From Desulfocapsaceae bacterium (GTDB taxonomy: Bacteria > Desulfobacterota > Desulfobulbia > Desulfobulbales > Desulfocapsaceae): DNA of 33,373 bases. Below the pieces are notes generated by a model, which saw only the letters and a list, made by a program, of their open reading frames with translations, was not told the DNA's origin and made no database searches. The position numbers were made by a program, and so were the translations under genes. Where the stretch lies: contig JASJDT010000010.1 in the NCBI GenBank assembly GCA_030065655.1, forward strand, positions 1-33,373. The letters run 5' to 3'. How positions within the stretch are numbered: the stretch's first letter is position 1; each line of letters opens with the position of its first letter. This document shows, piece after piece, positions 32,873 through 33,373 of the stretch.

Positions 32873-33373
32873 ATGATTTTTCCATCCTCACTGCATATTG
32901 TGCTCTGGTGTCTTTTGCTCACCCTCGGACTTGTTGCCGGAAAGTTTCCCGGGCTAATCGATGCCTGGTTAACCGCAGTTGGACTGGTAGGCGGTTTGGC
33001 CGCTTATGATGGCTGGAAAAGCAGGCAAAAGCCGGCCTTGAATGTGAACCGCAAGGTCCATACTAATCTGCCGGTTACAGCCTGGAGCAAAGTAAGCCTT
33101 GAGGTTGGCAGTTCAGATATACAATCTCTGACCATGCGGCTTCATGACCATTGTGGAAAAAACATGGATACCCGTGGACAACCCTCACATTTTGACTTGC
33201 TCCCAGGTGGTAAGGCGACCGTCTGCTATGAAGTCTATCCTCGCAAACGGGGTCACTATATTTTCACAGGAGCTGACATTATCGTTAACAGCCCTTTTCG
33301 ACTCTGGCAAAAAAAATGGTTTTTCGAAAATTCAAGTGAAGTCAGAGTGTTTCCCAACTTCAGAGAAATTGCC
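32873..33373 (+). CDS. DUF58 domain protein (partial, C-terminus beyond window)
   Basis: The frame is open for 167 codons from the ATG at 32873 to the right edge. Two hydrophobic segments open it (about 6-25 and 28-45). A beta-rich stretch with KRGHYIFTGADIIVNSPFRLWQKK then fits the family pattern of an RG-x-Y strand followed by a PFGL-like motif. The conserved DUF58 block itself lies beyond the window. DUF58 proteins are regular partners of MoxR ATPases, and this gene begins 6 nt after the MoxR stop, with GGAAAG before the ATG. Confidence 0.85.
   Translation, partial: MIFPSSLHIVLWCLLLTLGLVAGKFPGLIDAWLTAVGLVGGLAAYDGWKSRQKPALNVNRKVHTNLPVTAWSKVSLEVGSSDIQSLTMRLHDHCGKNMDTRGQPSHFDLLPGGKATVCYEVYPRKRGHYIFTGADIIVNSPFRLWQKKWFFENSSEVRVFPNFREIA

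Noticed and set aside
1-33373. CRISPR arrays, insertion sequences, integrases, toxin-antitoxin or phage genes
   Set aside because: No regularly spaced repeats, transposase or integrase motifs were seen on either strand.

Overview
The window is a 33.4 kb stretch of bacterial chromosome with moderate GC. It is densely coded and made of several unrelated operons on both strands. The anaerobic-type gene set (nifENB, a hemerythrin/encapsulin pair, an eight-gene Mrp-like cation/proton antiporter and a MoxR cluster) and the look of the proteins fit a Gram-negative anaerobe of the former Deltaproteobacteria, perhaps the Desulfobulbales. That placement is inference from protein resemblance only; no rRNA or tRNA gene is present to anchor it.

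Layout, left to right. (1) 1-4909, minus strand: an RND efflux adaptor and permease, followed by a partial secreted SGNH/sialate-O-acetylesterase-like protein cut by the left edge. (2) 5173-6354, plus: a rhomboid protease with an extra C-terminal domain. (3) 6619-10721, plus: nifE-nifN-nifB behind an exact sigma-54 (-24/-12) promoter and a TGT-N10-ACA NifA-type site. These make the scaffold and core (NifB-co) for the nitrogenase cofactor; nifHDK are not here. (4) 11115-12551, plus: a hemerythrin-like protein with an encapsulin-targeting C-terminal tail, then a family 1 encapsulin shell protein, closed by a strong terminator. Together they should form an iron/O2-handling nanocompartment. (5) 12722-14741: a zinc-independent alcohol dehydrogenase/quinone reductase-type enzyme diverging from a LysR regulator. 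(6) 15240-18131: a small periplasmic OB-fold (YgiW-like) protein, PgpA (phospholipid synthesis), and an HDOD-GGDEF protein predicted to make c-di-GMP.

(7) 18348-25407, minus: a tightly overlapping Mrp/Mnh-type operon in the order E, F, G, (MbhD-MbhE-MnhB fusion), C, D1, D2, NuoL-like. The usual large MrpA is absent as one protein. Its C-terminal part is fused to MrpB, and a NuoL-like subunit lies at the operon's end. That last subunit lacks the conserved transmembrane glutamate. (8) 26096-33373, plus: a membrane/MoxR cluster: BPSS1780-like protein, RDD, SpoIIM-like, DUF4129, DUF4350, MoxR ATPase and a DUF58 protein cut by the right edge. The linked genes mostly overlap by a few bases, so they are probably one operon.

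The most interesting point is the hemerythrin-loaded encapsulin directly behind a nitrogenase-cofactor operon. The rearranged Mrp antiporter is second. I see no CRISPR array, insertion sequence, prophage, rRNA or tRNA.
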